Assembly: GCA_964428015.1 (NCBI GenBank)
Contig: CAYRWR010000010.1
Span: 1 to 64,000 of the forward strand
Source of the DNA: CAYRWR01 sp964428015
GTDB lineage: Bacteria; Spirochaetota; Brevinematia; Brevinematales; CAYRWR01
Reading direction: 5' to 3'
DNA length: 64,000 nucleotides
This document shows, piece by piece, positions 50,841 to 59,615 of this stretch. Below the pieces are notes generated by a model, which was given only the letters and a program-made list of their open reading frames with translations, was not told where the DNA came from and made no database searches. Every line of letters begins with the position of its first letter. The first letter of the stretch is position 1. The translations under genes were made by a program, and so were the position numbers.

Positions 50841-51668
50841 ATGCGAGAGAATACCACCCGAGGTATACTGATCTTCACCGGAAGTATTTTTCTGGTAGGA
50901 TTTGCTTTGCTTCCTTTTGTCTGGATGATCTGGATCTCCTTTGCTTCCAATTACGACTTTCTTATTACAGGAAAAGTGGCATATACACTTAAAAATTATC
51001 AGCAAGTCCTGGGAAATCCCTCTATCCATTTCGGCGAATATTTCAGGAATTCCATGCTGGTGGCTGTGATTACTTCTTTGATCGTGACTCTGTTTTCCAG
51101 CCTGGCCGGCTACGCTGTCTCACGGCTGCGTTTTCCGGGCAGAGTCTTCCTGCCTATCCTGATTCTGGCCATGAGTATGTTTCCCCAGATCGCTTTGATC
51201 GGCTATTTATACAATGTTTTTGCTTCACTGGGCCTGGTCAACACTCAGCTATCCCTGATCCTGCCTTATATAGCCTGGACAATCCCCATAGCACTATGGA
51301 TCAATATGAGTTATTTTTCCCAAATACCCATAGACCTGGACAAGGCTGCCCTGGTCGACGGCGCCAGCCGGGCCAAGATTCTGTTTAAAGTGATATTACC
51401 CATCGCTTTGCCCGGGATTTTCTCCGCCTTTTTGCTGGTATTTATTGCCTGTTTTAATGAATTTCTTTTTGCTATAATGCTGACCAATACCCCTGATGCT
51501 ATGACCCTGCCGGTAGGCATCGCCCTGTTTACCGGTACACATGGACAGACCCCCTGGGGACTGGTAATGGCTACATCCGCCCTGGCCTCCATCCCTCTGG
51601 TGATCCTGACGCTGATCTTCCAGCGTTATATTGTCCAGGGACTGGTAGGCGGAGCAGTAAAAGGTTAA
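50841..51668 (+). CDS. Sugar ABC transporter permease (MalG/UgpE type)
   Basis: This 275-residue inner membrane protein has six helices and the EAA loop KAALVDGASRAKILFKVILPIALPG near residues 170-195. GAGGAGCTGAG precedes the ATG by 3-4 bases, and the same GAGGAGCTGA element precedes the ATPase gene. It is the second channel subunit of the transporter. The neighbouring spacing (10 bases) supports co-transcription with the first permease. Confidence 0.93.
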   Translation: MRENTTRGILIFTGSIFLVGFALLPFVWMIWISFASNYDFLITGKVAYTLKNYQQVLGNPSIHFGEYFRNSMLVAVITSLIVTLFSSLAGYAVSRLRFPGRVFLPILILAMSMFPQIALIGYLYNVFASLGLVNTQLSLILPYIAWTIPIALWINMSYFSQIPIDLDKAALVDGASRAKILFKVILPIALPGIFSAFLLVFIACFNEFLFAIMLTNTPDAMTLPVGIALFTGTHGQTPWGLVMATSALASIPLVILTLIFQRYIVQGLVGGAVKG

Positions 51669-51700
51669 ACTTCCTGAGTAAGAGTTAAGAGGAGCTGATA

Positions 51701-52804
51701 ATGCAGACGGTAGGCATACACCTGACAAATCTGGAAAAGAGCTGGAATACCCTGAGGGGAAAAGTCACAGCCTTGAAAAAAATAGACCTGGAAATCAAAG
51801 AAGGAGAATTCTTTGTGCTTCTGGGCCCTTCCGGCTGCGGAAAAAGCACTCTGCTTAATATCATCGCCGGACTGGAAAAACCCACCCAGGGTAAACTGGT
51901 GTTCGGCGACCAGACCGTAGCCTGCAACGAAGAAAAAATCTATCTGGAACCATTTGAAAGAGATATCGCTATGGTCTTCCAGAGTTATGCCCTCTACCCT
52001 CATATGACCATTGAACAGAATATCATGTTCCCTCTGACCAATATCAAACCCCGTATTTCCGATGAAGAAATGAAAAAACAGTGCCATGAAGTAGCTCAAC
52101 TCTTACAGATAGAAAATCTCCTGGACAGAAAGCCCTCTGAGTTATCAGGAGGACAGCGTCAGCGCGTGGCCATCGGCCGGGCCATTATCCGTAAGCCCCG
52201 TATTTTCCTGATGGACGAACCCCTCTCCAACCTCGACGCCCAGCTGCGCACAGATATGCGGGCTCAACTGAAGTCTTTGCAGCAGGAGCTGGGGATTACT
52301 ACCATTTATGTGACTCATGACCAGCTGGAAGCCATGACCCTGGGTGACCGTATCGCCATTCTCAATGGCGGGATCATTCAGCAACTGGGTACACCTATGG
52401 ATGTCTACCGCCAGCCGGCCAATGCCTTTGTAGCCCGTTTTATCGGCTCGCCTTCCATGAATATGTTCCAGGGTGAATTAAAAGATGACCGCCTGGTACA
52501 GGACGATATAAGTATCACTCTTCCCAAGCCTGTGGTTTCCACTCTGAAAAATCACGGCGGCAAAACATTTTCCCTGGGTATACGCCCGGAAGATATCACC
52601 GTCACCCAACCTGGCAAAGGAAATATGGATACGGATATCAAGGTTATTGAGCATATAGGCAGTGAGAATCTGCTGTATTCATTCTTTAAAAACGGCAGTC
52701 AGGTAGTCATCAAGACTACCGATGATCCGGGGCATAATAAAGTCGGGCTTTCTTTCTCTGCCGAACGTCTGCATCTCTTCGATGACAGTAATAACCGGAT
52801 TTAA
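51701..52804 (+). CDS. Sugar ABC transporter ATP-binding protein (MalK/UgpC type)
   Basis: This 367-residue ATPase energises the sugar transporter. Walker A GPSGCGKST is near residue 44, the Q-loop FQSYALYPH near 92, signature LSGGQRQRVAIGRAI near 146, Walker B IFLMDEPLSNLDAQ near 166, and H-loop VTHDQLEAM near 203. The C-terminal third is the MalK-type regulatory domain. It closes a complete four-gene operon. A second MalK-like ATPase in the window (504-1568) has the signature ISGGE and no partners. Confidence 0.95.
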   Translation: MQTVGIHLTNLEKSWNTLRGKVTALKKIDLEIKEGEFFVLLGPSGCGKSTLLNIIAGLEKPTQGKLVFGDQTVACNEEKIYLEPFERDIAMVFQSYALYPHMTIEQNIMFPLTNIKPRISDEEMKKQCHEVAQLLQIENLLDRKPSELSGGQRQRVAIGRAIIRKPRIFLMDEPLSNLDAQLRTDMRAQLKSLQQELGITTIYVTHDQLEAMTLGDRIAILNGGIIQQLGTPMDVYRQPANAFVARFIGSPSMNMFQGELKDDRLVQDDISITLPKPVVSTLKNHGGKTFSLGIRPEDITVTQPGKGNMDTDIKVIEHIGSENLLYSFFKNGSQVVIKTTDDPGHNKVGLSFSAERLHLFDDSNNRI

Positions 52805-52844
52805 AAAAATATTAATAAATCCTATTTTTTTACCTGCATTAGTC

Positions 52845-52865
52845 GTTTGAGTTGCAATTTCAAAC
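52845..52865 (+). promoter_or_regulatory. Inverted repeat over the rrf2 -35 region (candidate operator)
   Basis: GTTTGA (52845-52850) and TCAAAC (52860-52865) are inverted around a 9-base spacer that contains the -35 TTGCAA. Autoregulation is a guess from position. Confidence 0.4.
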
Positions 52866-52880
52866 TAAATCTTCTATAAT
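52852..52880 (+). promoter_or_regulatory. Promoter of the Rrf2 gene
   Basis: TTGCAA (52852-52857), a 17-base spacer and TATAAT (52875-52880), 36 bases before the ATG. Confidence 0.75.
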
Positions 52881-52916
52881 ACTATCAAAGTGCTTGGAAA
52901 CCATTAGGAGAATGAT

Positions 52917-53327
52917 ATGAAAATCCCAACAAAACTGCGTTATGGCCTCCGCTTTCTGATAAATGTTGCTACCCATTACGGATCTCAGGATCTGATCCCC
53001 ATTTCACAGGTATCCAAAGAAGAAGGCATTTCCAACAAATATCTGGAGCAGATTATTTCTTCTTTCGTCAAAGCCGGTATCATCAAAGGCAGCCGGGGCA
53101 AGGGAGGCGGATATCAGCTGGTCAAAGACCCTGCCAATATCTCCATATACGATGTGGCATTAGCAGTAGGTGAAGACTTTTCCTTTGTGGGCTGTGTACG
53201 CGCGGAAGACTACTGCGAAAACCAGCATAACTGCCAGGCCAATCTCTTATGGAAAGATGTGTCCCAAAGTGTAGTGAATGTTTTCAAGACCAAAACTCTT
53301 TCCGGCCTTTCCAAAGGCGATTTTTAA
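52917..53327 (+). CDS. Rrf2-family transcriptional regulator with Fe-S cysteines
   Basis: This 136-residue protein has an N-terminal winged helix (RYGLRFLINVATHY, then ISNKYLEQIISSFVKAG near 40). The wing GSRGKGGGYQL near residue 60 is typical of Rrf2/IscR. Three Cys occur in GCVRAEDYCENQHNC (about 98-113), spaced C-x6-C-x5-C, near the C-x5-C-x5-C of IscR-type cluster binding. It probably senses iron-sulfur state, NO or redox. Its own promoter overlaps a candidate operator. Its targets cannot be read from this window. Confidence 0.92.
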   Translation: MKIPTKLRYGLRFLINVATHYGSQDLIPISQVSKEEGISNKYLEQIISSFVKAGIIKGSRGKGGGYQLVKDPANISIYDVALAVGEDFSFVGCVRAEDYCENQHNCQANLLWKDVSQSVVNVFKTKTLSGLSKGDF

Positions 53328-53348
53328 AAAGACTTTAACAAAACGATA

Positions 53349-53381
53349 AGAAAGAGGCAGCCTATGCGGCTGCCTCTTTCT
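53349..53381. terminator. Long bidirectional terminator
   Basis: AGAAAGAGGCAGCC and GGCTGCCTCTTTCT form a 14-bp stem with a 5-base loop. It ends the Rrf2 gene, with the tail coming from the stem's own T-rich end. It also serves the convergent cyclase gene. Confidence 0.8.
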
Positions 53382-53396
53382 ATGTTACCTGATATA

Positions 53397-55730
53397 TTAT
53401 TTTGACTTGAGGACATAGACTCCATTCCAGTCCGTGGGTGGTGCCTTTCTCTTGAACTTGAGACACCTCTGTGCATAGGTAGCTGAGGGAGCATCGTCAT
53501 ATTCTTTAGCTATACGGTCAAATTTATTCATGGCTTCTTCCCAGTTCCGCTTTTCGTATTCCAGGAGAGCTTCATTATAGCCGTTCAGGATGTCAATGGT
53601 GCGCTGGTCGGCATGGCCCCGTCTGTCTATCAGCTCATACACGGCTATAGGCTCAGATTTGCCCACCACCTGGAGCAAGTCCAGTTTTCTGGTCAGAAAA
53701 TCATCTTTGACATATTCATAAGTCGTCTGGGATATCATGGTAAAGCTGCCGTAGGCTTTGTTGGCACCTTCCAGACGGGAGGCCAGATTGACTGTATCCC
53801 CCATCATGGTATAGTCCATGCGCTGCTGAGAGCCCATATTGCCTACTACGGCCTGCCCGGTATTCATGCCCATACGGGAAAGTATAGTGGGAAAACCATC
53901 CTGCTTCCAATGTTCTCTGAGTTCTACCAGCTTCTTCTGCATATCCACCGCGGCCCGGCAGCAGCGGATGGCATGGTCTTTGTGAGGGATGGGCGCCCCA
54001 AAAAAGGCTACAATAGCGTCCCCTTCATATTTATCTACCGTACCGCCGTGACTCAAAATAATATCCGTCATAGCGGTGAGGTATTCATTCAATAGATGGA
54101 CCAGCTGTTCCGGGCTCAGCCCTTCCGAGATACTGGTGAATCCCTGTACATCAGAGAAATAGGCTGTGATTTCCTTACGTTCACCCCCCAGAGTAGCCAA
54201 TTCAGGATTTTCTACCAGCTGTTTTACTACATCAGGTGAGAGATACTGCATAAAGGTGTTCTTAATCTGGTTTTTCTGCTGATCGTAGAGTATAAATTTG
54301 CTGCCGATGATAGCCATAAAGCTCAACAGTGCGGAAAAAGTCAGGAAAGAATAATCCAGGATGAGGCCGTTTGAAATAAAGATGATATAGGCGATAAATA
54401 TTGTCACCAGTAAGCCCAGCGACAGGAATATCTCCGGTAGGGCGGCTTTGATTTTTATACCAGTGAGAAATAGTATTCCGGAAACAGCCAGCACAAACAA
54501 CCAGTTGATGATACCATTGGCGGGGGTAAGAAAAGCCTTTTGATAAATTGTATTCATAATACTACCGTGCGCGATCATCAGAGGAGCTGAACTTTCAAAG
54601 GGAATAGGCCCGATATCCGATGCTGATTCCGCGGAAGCACCAATAATTACAATCTTGCCCCGGACATTGCTTAATAATGTGTACCCCTCCTGAAGCTGCT
54701 TCATTCCTTCAGCCAGGATTTCCTGGGCCTCAGCACTCATACCGGACTGCTGTGCTAGTTCCATATTGTCTTCCACGTCTTTTTTCATATCACTAAGCTG
54801 TAACAAAGTGGTAAAGGGAATTACCGGACCAAAAGGCATTTTAGCCCATTTCCCCGGGAAATTGATGTACATTTCATTGGAAATCGTGACTGGTATGGTT
54901 ATTTTTTCTCCATTTCTTTTCTGTAAAATCACATGACGACCCGGAACTATCACAGTCTTTTCTTTATCTATGTCCAGCTCATCAAACAGAACCGGCAGTA
55001 CCAGCTGGGGCACCAGAAAACCTTTATGCAGATGGAAGAGCACCACTTTGCGTACTACCCCGTCAGCATCATAATCAATTGCGGTGGAACCTATTCCCCG
55101 TGCACCATAGTACAGGGGATAGACCGGATACTCCATGAAGGGATTAACATCCATCTTTTTTTCCAGCTCCGGTCTGGTGTTACTGACAAAAAATACCGAC
55201 TCAAATGATTTTCCGGCCCAGGTGTAGGCATTATCTATGTCTGAACGTACTTTTTTGGTCTCAGAGACTCCCCGGCCGGCCAGATAAACATTAGTATTAT
55301 TATCATAGATAAAAGATTCATACAATTCTTTATCCGCGTCTATGATAAGGGATGGCGCCAGCTGCTTAAAAGTCAGATTCTGATAATACTGCTCTATCTG
55401 CTGCAGGTTGTCGTTATTCAAAATCTTAGGTGTGGCATCTATAAACTCGATATCGAACAGTATCTTTTCCGCTCCCAGTTCCTTGAGCATGGTCACACCC
55501 TGAGCTACTTTGGAGCGGGGCCAGGGCCAGCGACCCTGCTCATCAATACTCTGATTGTCAATAGCTACATAGAGTATCCTATCCCAGACTTTGGGTTTGG
55601 GTTTTATTGTAAATAATAAATCATAAATCTTCATATCAAACAGTTTACCCACAGTGGAAAGTGAAAACAGGAAAGCCAGAAGAATACTGGATGCTATGAT
55701 GATAATTTCCCGTAAACGTTCTTTTTTCAT
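53397..55730 (-). CDS. CHASE2-domain Class III adenylate cyclase
   Basis: This 777-residue sensor enzyme has an N-terminal helix (about 8-28), then a large extracytoplasmic CHASE2 domain (about 30-400) with YVAIDNQSIDEQGRWPWPR, DADGVVRKV and KIVIIGASAESASDIG. Three helices follow (about 415-495). The cyclase domain (about 525-715) has metal Asps in YFSDVQGFT and KYEGDAIVAFFG, the Lys in VDKYEGD, and GDTVNLASRL. The start at 55730 follows AGGAG, and a longer frame to 55787 is rejected. It is the second Class III cyclase in the window. It diverges from a TetR gene. Confidence 0.94.
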   Translation of the reverse strand: MKKERLREIIIIASSILLAFLFSLSTVGKLFDMKIYDLLFTIKPKPKVWDRILYVAIDNQSIDEQGRWPWPRSKVAQGVTMLKELGAEKILFDIEFIDATPKILNNDNLQQIEQYYQNLTFKQLAPSLIIDADKELYESFIYDNNTNVYLAGRGVSETKKVRSDIDNAYTWAGKSFESVFFVSNTRPELEKKMDVNPFMEYPVYPLYYGARGIGSTAIDYDADGVVRKVVLFHLHKGFLVPQLVLPVLFDELDIDKEKTVIVPGRHVILQKRNGEKITIPVTISNEMYINFPGKWAKMPFGPVIPFTTLLQLSDMKKDVEDNMELAQQSGMSAEAQEILAEGMKQLQEGYTLLSNVRGKIVIIGASAESASDIGPIPFESSAPLMIAHGSIMNTIYQKAFLTPANGIINWLFVLAVSGILFLTGIKIKAALPEIFLSLGLLVTIFIAYIIFISNGLILDYSFLTFSALLSFMAIIGSKFILYDQQKNQIKNTFMQYLSPDVVKQLVENPELATLGGERKEITAYFSDVQGFTSISEGLSPEQLVHLLNEYLTAMTDIILSHGGTVDKYEGDAIVAFFGAPIPHKDHAIRCCRAAVDMQKKLVELREHWKQDGFPTILSRMGMNTGQAVVGNMGSQQRMDYTMMGDTVNLASRLEGANKAYGSFTMISQTTYEYVKDDFLTRKLDLLQVVGKSEPIAVYELIDRRGHADQRTIDILNGYNEALLEYEKRNWEEAMNKFDRIAKEYDDAPSATYAQRCLKFKRKAPPTDWNGVYVLKSK

Positions 55731-55825
55731 TTTAACACTCCTGTGTAATGCTACTAAAAGAATATATTTAAATGCTGAAAAAGGCAAATGTCATTGATTT
55801 GCGTTTTTTAAACAAACCTATTAAA

Positions 55826-55840
55826 ATAAATTCAATTTAT
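55826..55840. promoter_or_regulatory. Palindrome between divergent cyclase and TetR genes
   Basis: ATAAATT, C and AATTTAT form a 7-1-7 perfect palindrome about 26 bases before the TetR start. TetR proteins often bind such sites next to their own gene. It is a candidate operator only; the region is AT-rich. Confidence 0.35.
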
Positions 55841-55865
55841 ATTTTGTTTGAAACAGGGGTCAACA

Positions 55866-56453
55866 ATGGCTAAAAAGAAAACCCGGGACCGCATCCTGGA
55901 TACAACCATCTCCATCATCGGAAAAGAGGGCCCATCCAAGATTACTGTAAGACGCATCTCCTCTCAGGCCAAAGTGAATGTAGCTGCCATCAACTATTAT
56001 TTCGGTTCAAAAGAAGATCTTATAGAAGAAGTGTTTAAAAAGCTATCTGAAAAACTGGATTCTCAGTTTGATGTGTTATTTCAGGAAGATCTGGAATGTA
56101 ACAAGAGACTGCACGAATTTTGTTTTGGTATCATGGAATTTATGATTGATTTTCCAGGGCTGATCAACTATATGTTCAGCACATCTCTGCAGAAGAATGG
56201 TAACAAACATACTTTATTCCACAACGAAGCTTCCCGGCAGGAAAGGGTATTCAAACTCCTGGCCCATTGTACCGGGACGAGTGACCCCACCATCCTCAGT
56301 ATGAAATCGGGCATCTTGTATTCCTCTATCCTGCACCCTATTGTGTCCCAGCAGCACAAGTCAAGTGGTAATTCCGGAGTCGACTTCCACAACCCGGAAT
56401 TCCGCCGCAATTACATCAAGTTACTGGTAGACGGTGTATTAAAAGCTTCTTAA
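55866..56453 (+). CDS. TetR-family transcriptional regulator
   Basis: This 195-residue regulator has an N-terminal TetR HTH: RDRILDTTISIIGKEG, then KITVRRISSQAKVNVAAINYYFGSKEDLIEEVF (about 20-52). The C-terminal ligand domain is short and unrecognised. The ATG at 55866 is preferred over a TTG 18 bases upstream because GGGG sits nearby and it starts MAKKK. It diverges from the CHASE2 cyclase. The stop overlaps that of the convergent polA by 3-4 bases (TTAA, 56450-56453). Confidence 0.9.
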   Translation: MAKKKTRDRILDTTISIIGKEGPSKITVRRISSQAKVNVAAINYYFGSKEDLIEEVFKKLSEKLDSQFDVLFQEDLECNKRLHEFCFGIMEFMIDFPGLINYMFSTSLQKNGNKHTLFHNEASRQERVFKLLAHCTGTSDPTILSMKSGILYSSILHPIVSQQHKSSGNSGVDFHNPEFRRNYIKLLVDGVLKAS

Positions 56454-59152
56454 TGCGCTTCACCCCAGTTTTTTCCCCAGCCTGCTTCCACCGATAAGGG
56501 TACTTTGAGCTCTACCACCTTTTCCATTTCCAGTTTCATTCTTTTTGTGAATTCCTGTTTTATCTGTTCCGGTACTTCAAATACCAGTTCATCATGGATC
56601 TGAAGGAGCAGTTTGGCCTCCGGATACTCCTCTTTAATCACTTCCTGGACCTTTATCATAGCCAGTTTAATGATGTCTGCCGCGCTGCCCTGCACCACAG
56701 TGTTTATAGCATAGCGCTGGGGATGGGACAGATGCTGGAGATCTCCCGCTTCCTTGCCCATCAGTTCAACCACCGGACGGCGGCGCCCGAACATAGTCCT
56801 GACTTCACCCTTTTCACCGGCGTATTTCAGGATACTGGTCATGAATTTGCGCATACCGGGGAATTTTTCAAAATACGTCTCGATAAATTGCCGGGCGTCG
56901 GTCAGGGAGATGCCCAGTTCACCGGACAGTCGGAACGGGCCCATTCCGTAGCTGATACCATAGTTGATGGTCTTGGCAGCGCGCCGCTGGTCTGAGGTGA
57001 CATCTTCCACCCTGATCCCGTACATGGCGGCAGCGGTATGGACATGTATATCCACTCCTGATAAGAATGCCTGGATCATAGCCGGGTCTTCACTGAGATG
57101 GGCAAAGAGCCTCAGCTCAATCTGGGAATAATCGATGGACAGCAGCCCCTGGCCCGGCGCTGCCACAAAAGCCTGACGGATTCGGCGGCCCAGTTCATCC
57201 CGGATGGGTATATTCTGCAGATTGGGCTCGGTAGAGGATAGCCTCCCCGTAGCCGCTATAGTCTGCTGGTAATTGGTGTGAATCCTGCCGGTCAGGGGAT
57301 GCACCATAGCAGGCAGGGCATCCACATAGGTGCTCTTGAGCTTGGCACAGGTGCGGTATTCCAGAAGCTGGGCCGGCAGGGGATGCTGATAGGCCAGCTT
57401 CTGCAGAATAGACTCATCTGTGGCCGGCTGCTTAGTCTTCCCGGTCTTTTTCAGCACGGGCAGGCCCAGCTCCTCATACAGTACGACCCCCAGCTGCTTG
57501 GGGGAATTGATATTGAATTCATGCCCGGACAAGGTATAGATCTTTCTTTCCAGGGTGCTGATCATACCGGCCAGCTCCTCAGACATGGCAGCCAGATAGG
57601 GCTGATCCAGCAGGATGCCGGCACGCTCCATATCCGCCAGGACCTGTATCAGAGGGGCCTCTATAGTCTGCCAGGTATCCAGCAGTTCCATTTCCCGGAG
57701 GCGGGGCAGGATATAGTTACAGAGCCGGAGGGTGATATCCGCGTCCTCAGCAGCGTAGTCCCTCACCCGTTCCAGGGGGGCATCCAGCAGGGTCTGCGTC
57801 CTGGGATCGATTACTTCATCATAGTGCAGGGTCTTATAGTCCAGGTAATGCTCCGCCAGATTATCCATGGAGTAGCTGGTGCGGGATGAATCCAGGAGAT
57901 AGGCCCCTATCATGGAATCCATCTCCATGCCCCGTAGACGGATGCCCTTGCCGGCCAGGATTTCTATTTCGTATTTGAGGTTTTGGCCGCACTTGAGGAT
58001 GGAGGCATCCTCCAGGATCACCTTCATATCCTGCCAGAAACCAGCTTCCGCTATCTCCTGAGGCGCGTTATGCTTCAGTGGGACATAGAAGCCTTCTTTT
58101 TCTTTGACAGAAAAGGCTACACCTATGACTTCAGCACTCAGGGTATCTGTAGAAGTCGTTTCAAAGTCAAAGCTCACCCTTTTCAGGGAACGGATACGGT
58201 TTTTGAGTATATCCCAGTCATCCCTGGTCTGTATCAGAAAATATTTCCCTTTTTTGTCGTCCTGAGCCGGGGGAGCTGCCGCGGATACCGTTGTCATGTC
58301 TTCGACCAGGCCCTGTATCTCATAGCGCGCCAGCAGCTGTCTAACCGAGGGATTGTACATCTTTTCCAGGTCCAGAGGGGCAGGATGGATATTTTCCAGG
58401 GGGACGTCCCGGCGTATGGTAGCCAGTTCCCGGGACAGATATGCCGATTCTTTACTTTCCTGAAGTTTGGTCTGGTTGGCTCCCTTGATACGGTCCAGAT
58501 GGGCGTAGATCTCGTCCAGAGTAGAGTATTCTTCCAGCAGTTTTACGGCGCCCTTGTCGCCTATACCTTTGACCCCGGGGATATTATCACTGCTGTCACC
58601 GGTAATGGCCAGGTAGTCAATGACCTGCTCGGGATAGACCCCTTTTAGCTCCTTGACTCCCTCCCGGTCCAGGTCTCTGATCTCAGTCACACCTTTGATC
58701 AGAGCCAGCACCCGGACTTTGTCATCCACCAGTTGGAAGAGGTCCTTGTCACCGCTCACTATGCGTACATCATATTCATCTTTCCATATCTCAGCCAGGG
58801 TGCCTATGACATCGTCAGCTTCATAGCCCTCTTTGTAGTAAAAGGGCAGTCCCATGGCTTCGATCATAGACTGGATTTCGGGTATCTGCTCGCGAAGCTC
58901 TTCGGGAGCTTCGGGCCGGTGGGCTTTATACTCGGGGTACATTTCGTTTCTGAAGGTTTTCCGCCCCACATCATAAGTCACCACCAGAGAGTAGGGCTGA
59001 TAGTCTTTGATGAGTCGATTGATCATCTTAAAAAAGCCGAACAGAGCGGAGGTGTTCTTGCCCTGGCTGGTACGCAGGGGACGTTGTATAAAGGAATAAA
59101 AGGCCCGGAAGATCAGGCCCATTCCATCAATAATGAGGATTGTTTTTTTCAT
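56450..59152 (-). CDS. polA: DNA polymerase I
   Basis: This 900-residue protein has a 5'-nuclease domain (about 1-290, with YEADDVIGTL and GVKGIGDKGA), a 3'-5' exonuclease domain (about 305-480) and a polymerase domain (about 500-900). The proofreading motif FDFETTSTD appears intact. Polymerase motifs include SIDYSQIELRLFAHLS (motif A), RRAAKTINYGISYGMG (motif B) and IHDELVFEVP (motif C). It fills gaps in repair and removes RNA primers. The start at 59152 follows AGGAG; a longer frame adds an implausible 15 residues. Confidence 0.98.
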   Translation of the reverse strand: MKKTILIIDGMGLIFRAFYSFIQRPLRTSQGKNTSALFGFFKMINRLIKDYQPYSLVVTYDVGRKTFRNEMYPEYKAHRPEAPEELREQIPEIQSMIEAMGLPFYYKEGYEADDVIGTLAEIWKDEYDVRIVSGDKDLFQLVDDKVRVLALIKGVTEIRDLDREGVKELKGVYPEQVIDYLAITGDSSDNIPGVKGIGDKGAVKLLEEYSTLDEIYAHLDRIKGANQTKLQESKESAYLSRELATIRRDVPLENIHPAPLDLEKMYNPSVRQLLARYEIQGLVEDMTTVSAAAPPAQDDKKGKYFLIQTRDDWDILKNRIRSLKRVSFDFETTSTDTLSAEVIGVAFSVKEKEGFYVPLKHNAPQEIAEAGFWQDMKVILEDASILKCGQNLKYEIEILAGKGIRLRGMEMDSMIGAYLLDSSRTSYSMDNLAEHYLDYKTLHYDEVIDPRTQTLLDAPLERVRDYAAEDADITLRLCNYILPRLREMELLDTWQTIEAPLIQVLADMERAGILLDQPYLAAMSEELAGMISTLERKIYTLSGHEFNINSPKQLGVVLYEELGLPVLKKTGKTKQPATDESILQKLAYQHPLPAQLLEYRTCAKLKSTYVDALPAMVHPLTGRIHTNYQQTIAATGRLSSTEPNLQNIPIRDELGRRIRQAFVAAPGQGLLSIDYSQIELRLFAHLSEDPAMIQAFLSGVDIHVHTAAAMYGIRVEDVTSDQRRAAKTINYGISYGMGPFRLSGELGISLTDARQFIETYFEKFPGMRKFMTSILKYAGEKGEVRTMFGRRRPVVELMGKEAGDLQHLSHPQRYAINTVVQGSAADIIKLAMIKVQEVIKEEYPEAKLLLQIHDELVFEVPEQIKQEFTKRMKLEMEKVVELKVPLSVEAGWGKNWGEAH

Positions 59153-59243
59153 GATTACTCCTGGCATTATTATAGGGGCTTTATGGGGTGAAGGCAATAA
59201 TCGGGAAAGTTTGTTATGGCCTGATCCAGCAGATAGCTTTCTC

Positions 59244-59260
59244 TCTATCGAACGTTCGTT
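59244..59260 (+). repeat. 17-bp repeat TCTATCGAACGTTCGTT, left copy
   Basis: It is identical, in inverted orientation, to 61037-61053 on the other side of rlpA. It contains the 10-bp palindrome CGAACGTTCG. Confidence 0.85.
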
Positions 59261-59367
59261 AGACTGGGAAGTGTAGCGCCCTCACCCCTCTCCCAATCCT
59301 CTATTAACATCCCGCCCGGGATAAACACCCCTTACGGGACACCCTCAATCAACCCCATCGACAACCT

Positions 59368-59520
59368 GTACGACACGGAGTGTTAAGAAAACGGCACCGC
59401 CCAAAAGTCGGAATCCCGCCCAGGACCAGGGATAATGAGACCAGTGATTTTCAGAGCTGGTGTGAGAAGGGATAACCGCACCAGGGGCCAGACTGTCTCC
59501 TCACCAGCCGCGGCGGAAGT
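59368..59520 (+). repeat. Dispersed intergenic repeat, copy B
   Basis: It opens GTACGACACGGAGTGTTAAG, continues to GGCACCGCC, and reaches TGTGAGAAGGGATAACCG. These blocks match copy A (18378-18540) and copy C (37400-37556). Boundaries are approximate. Confidence 0.6.
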
Positions 59521-59562
59521 CGCGTATAGTCATCAATCATGAGTCGCCATTTTGGGGAGACT

Positions 59563-59595
59563 AAAAAAAGAGGCTGCCTGGTTAGACAGCCTCTT
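59563..59595 (-). terminator. Terminator of rlpA
   Basis: On the minus strand, AAGAGGCTG pairs with CAGCCTCTT across a 10-base loop, followed by T6 (59568-59563). Confidence 0.85.
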
Positions 59596-59615
59596 GGGTT
59601 TCCCTTGAGAGTTGT

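Larger units (their letters stand above)
59153..59615. other. 463-base intergenic region between polA and rlpA
   Basis: No gene is supported. It contains one end of the 17-bp repeat pair (59244-59260), copy B of the dispersed repeat (59368-59520) and the rlpA terminator (59563-59595). Confidence 0.65.
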
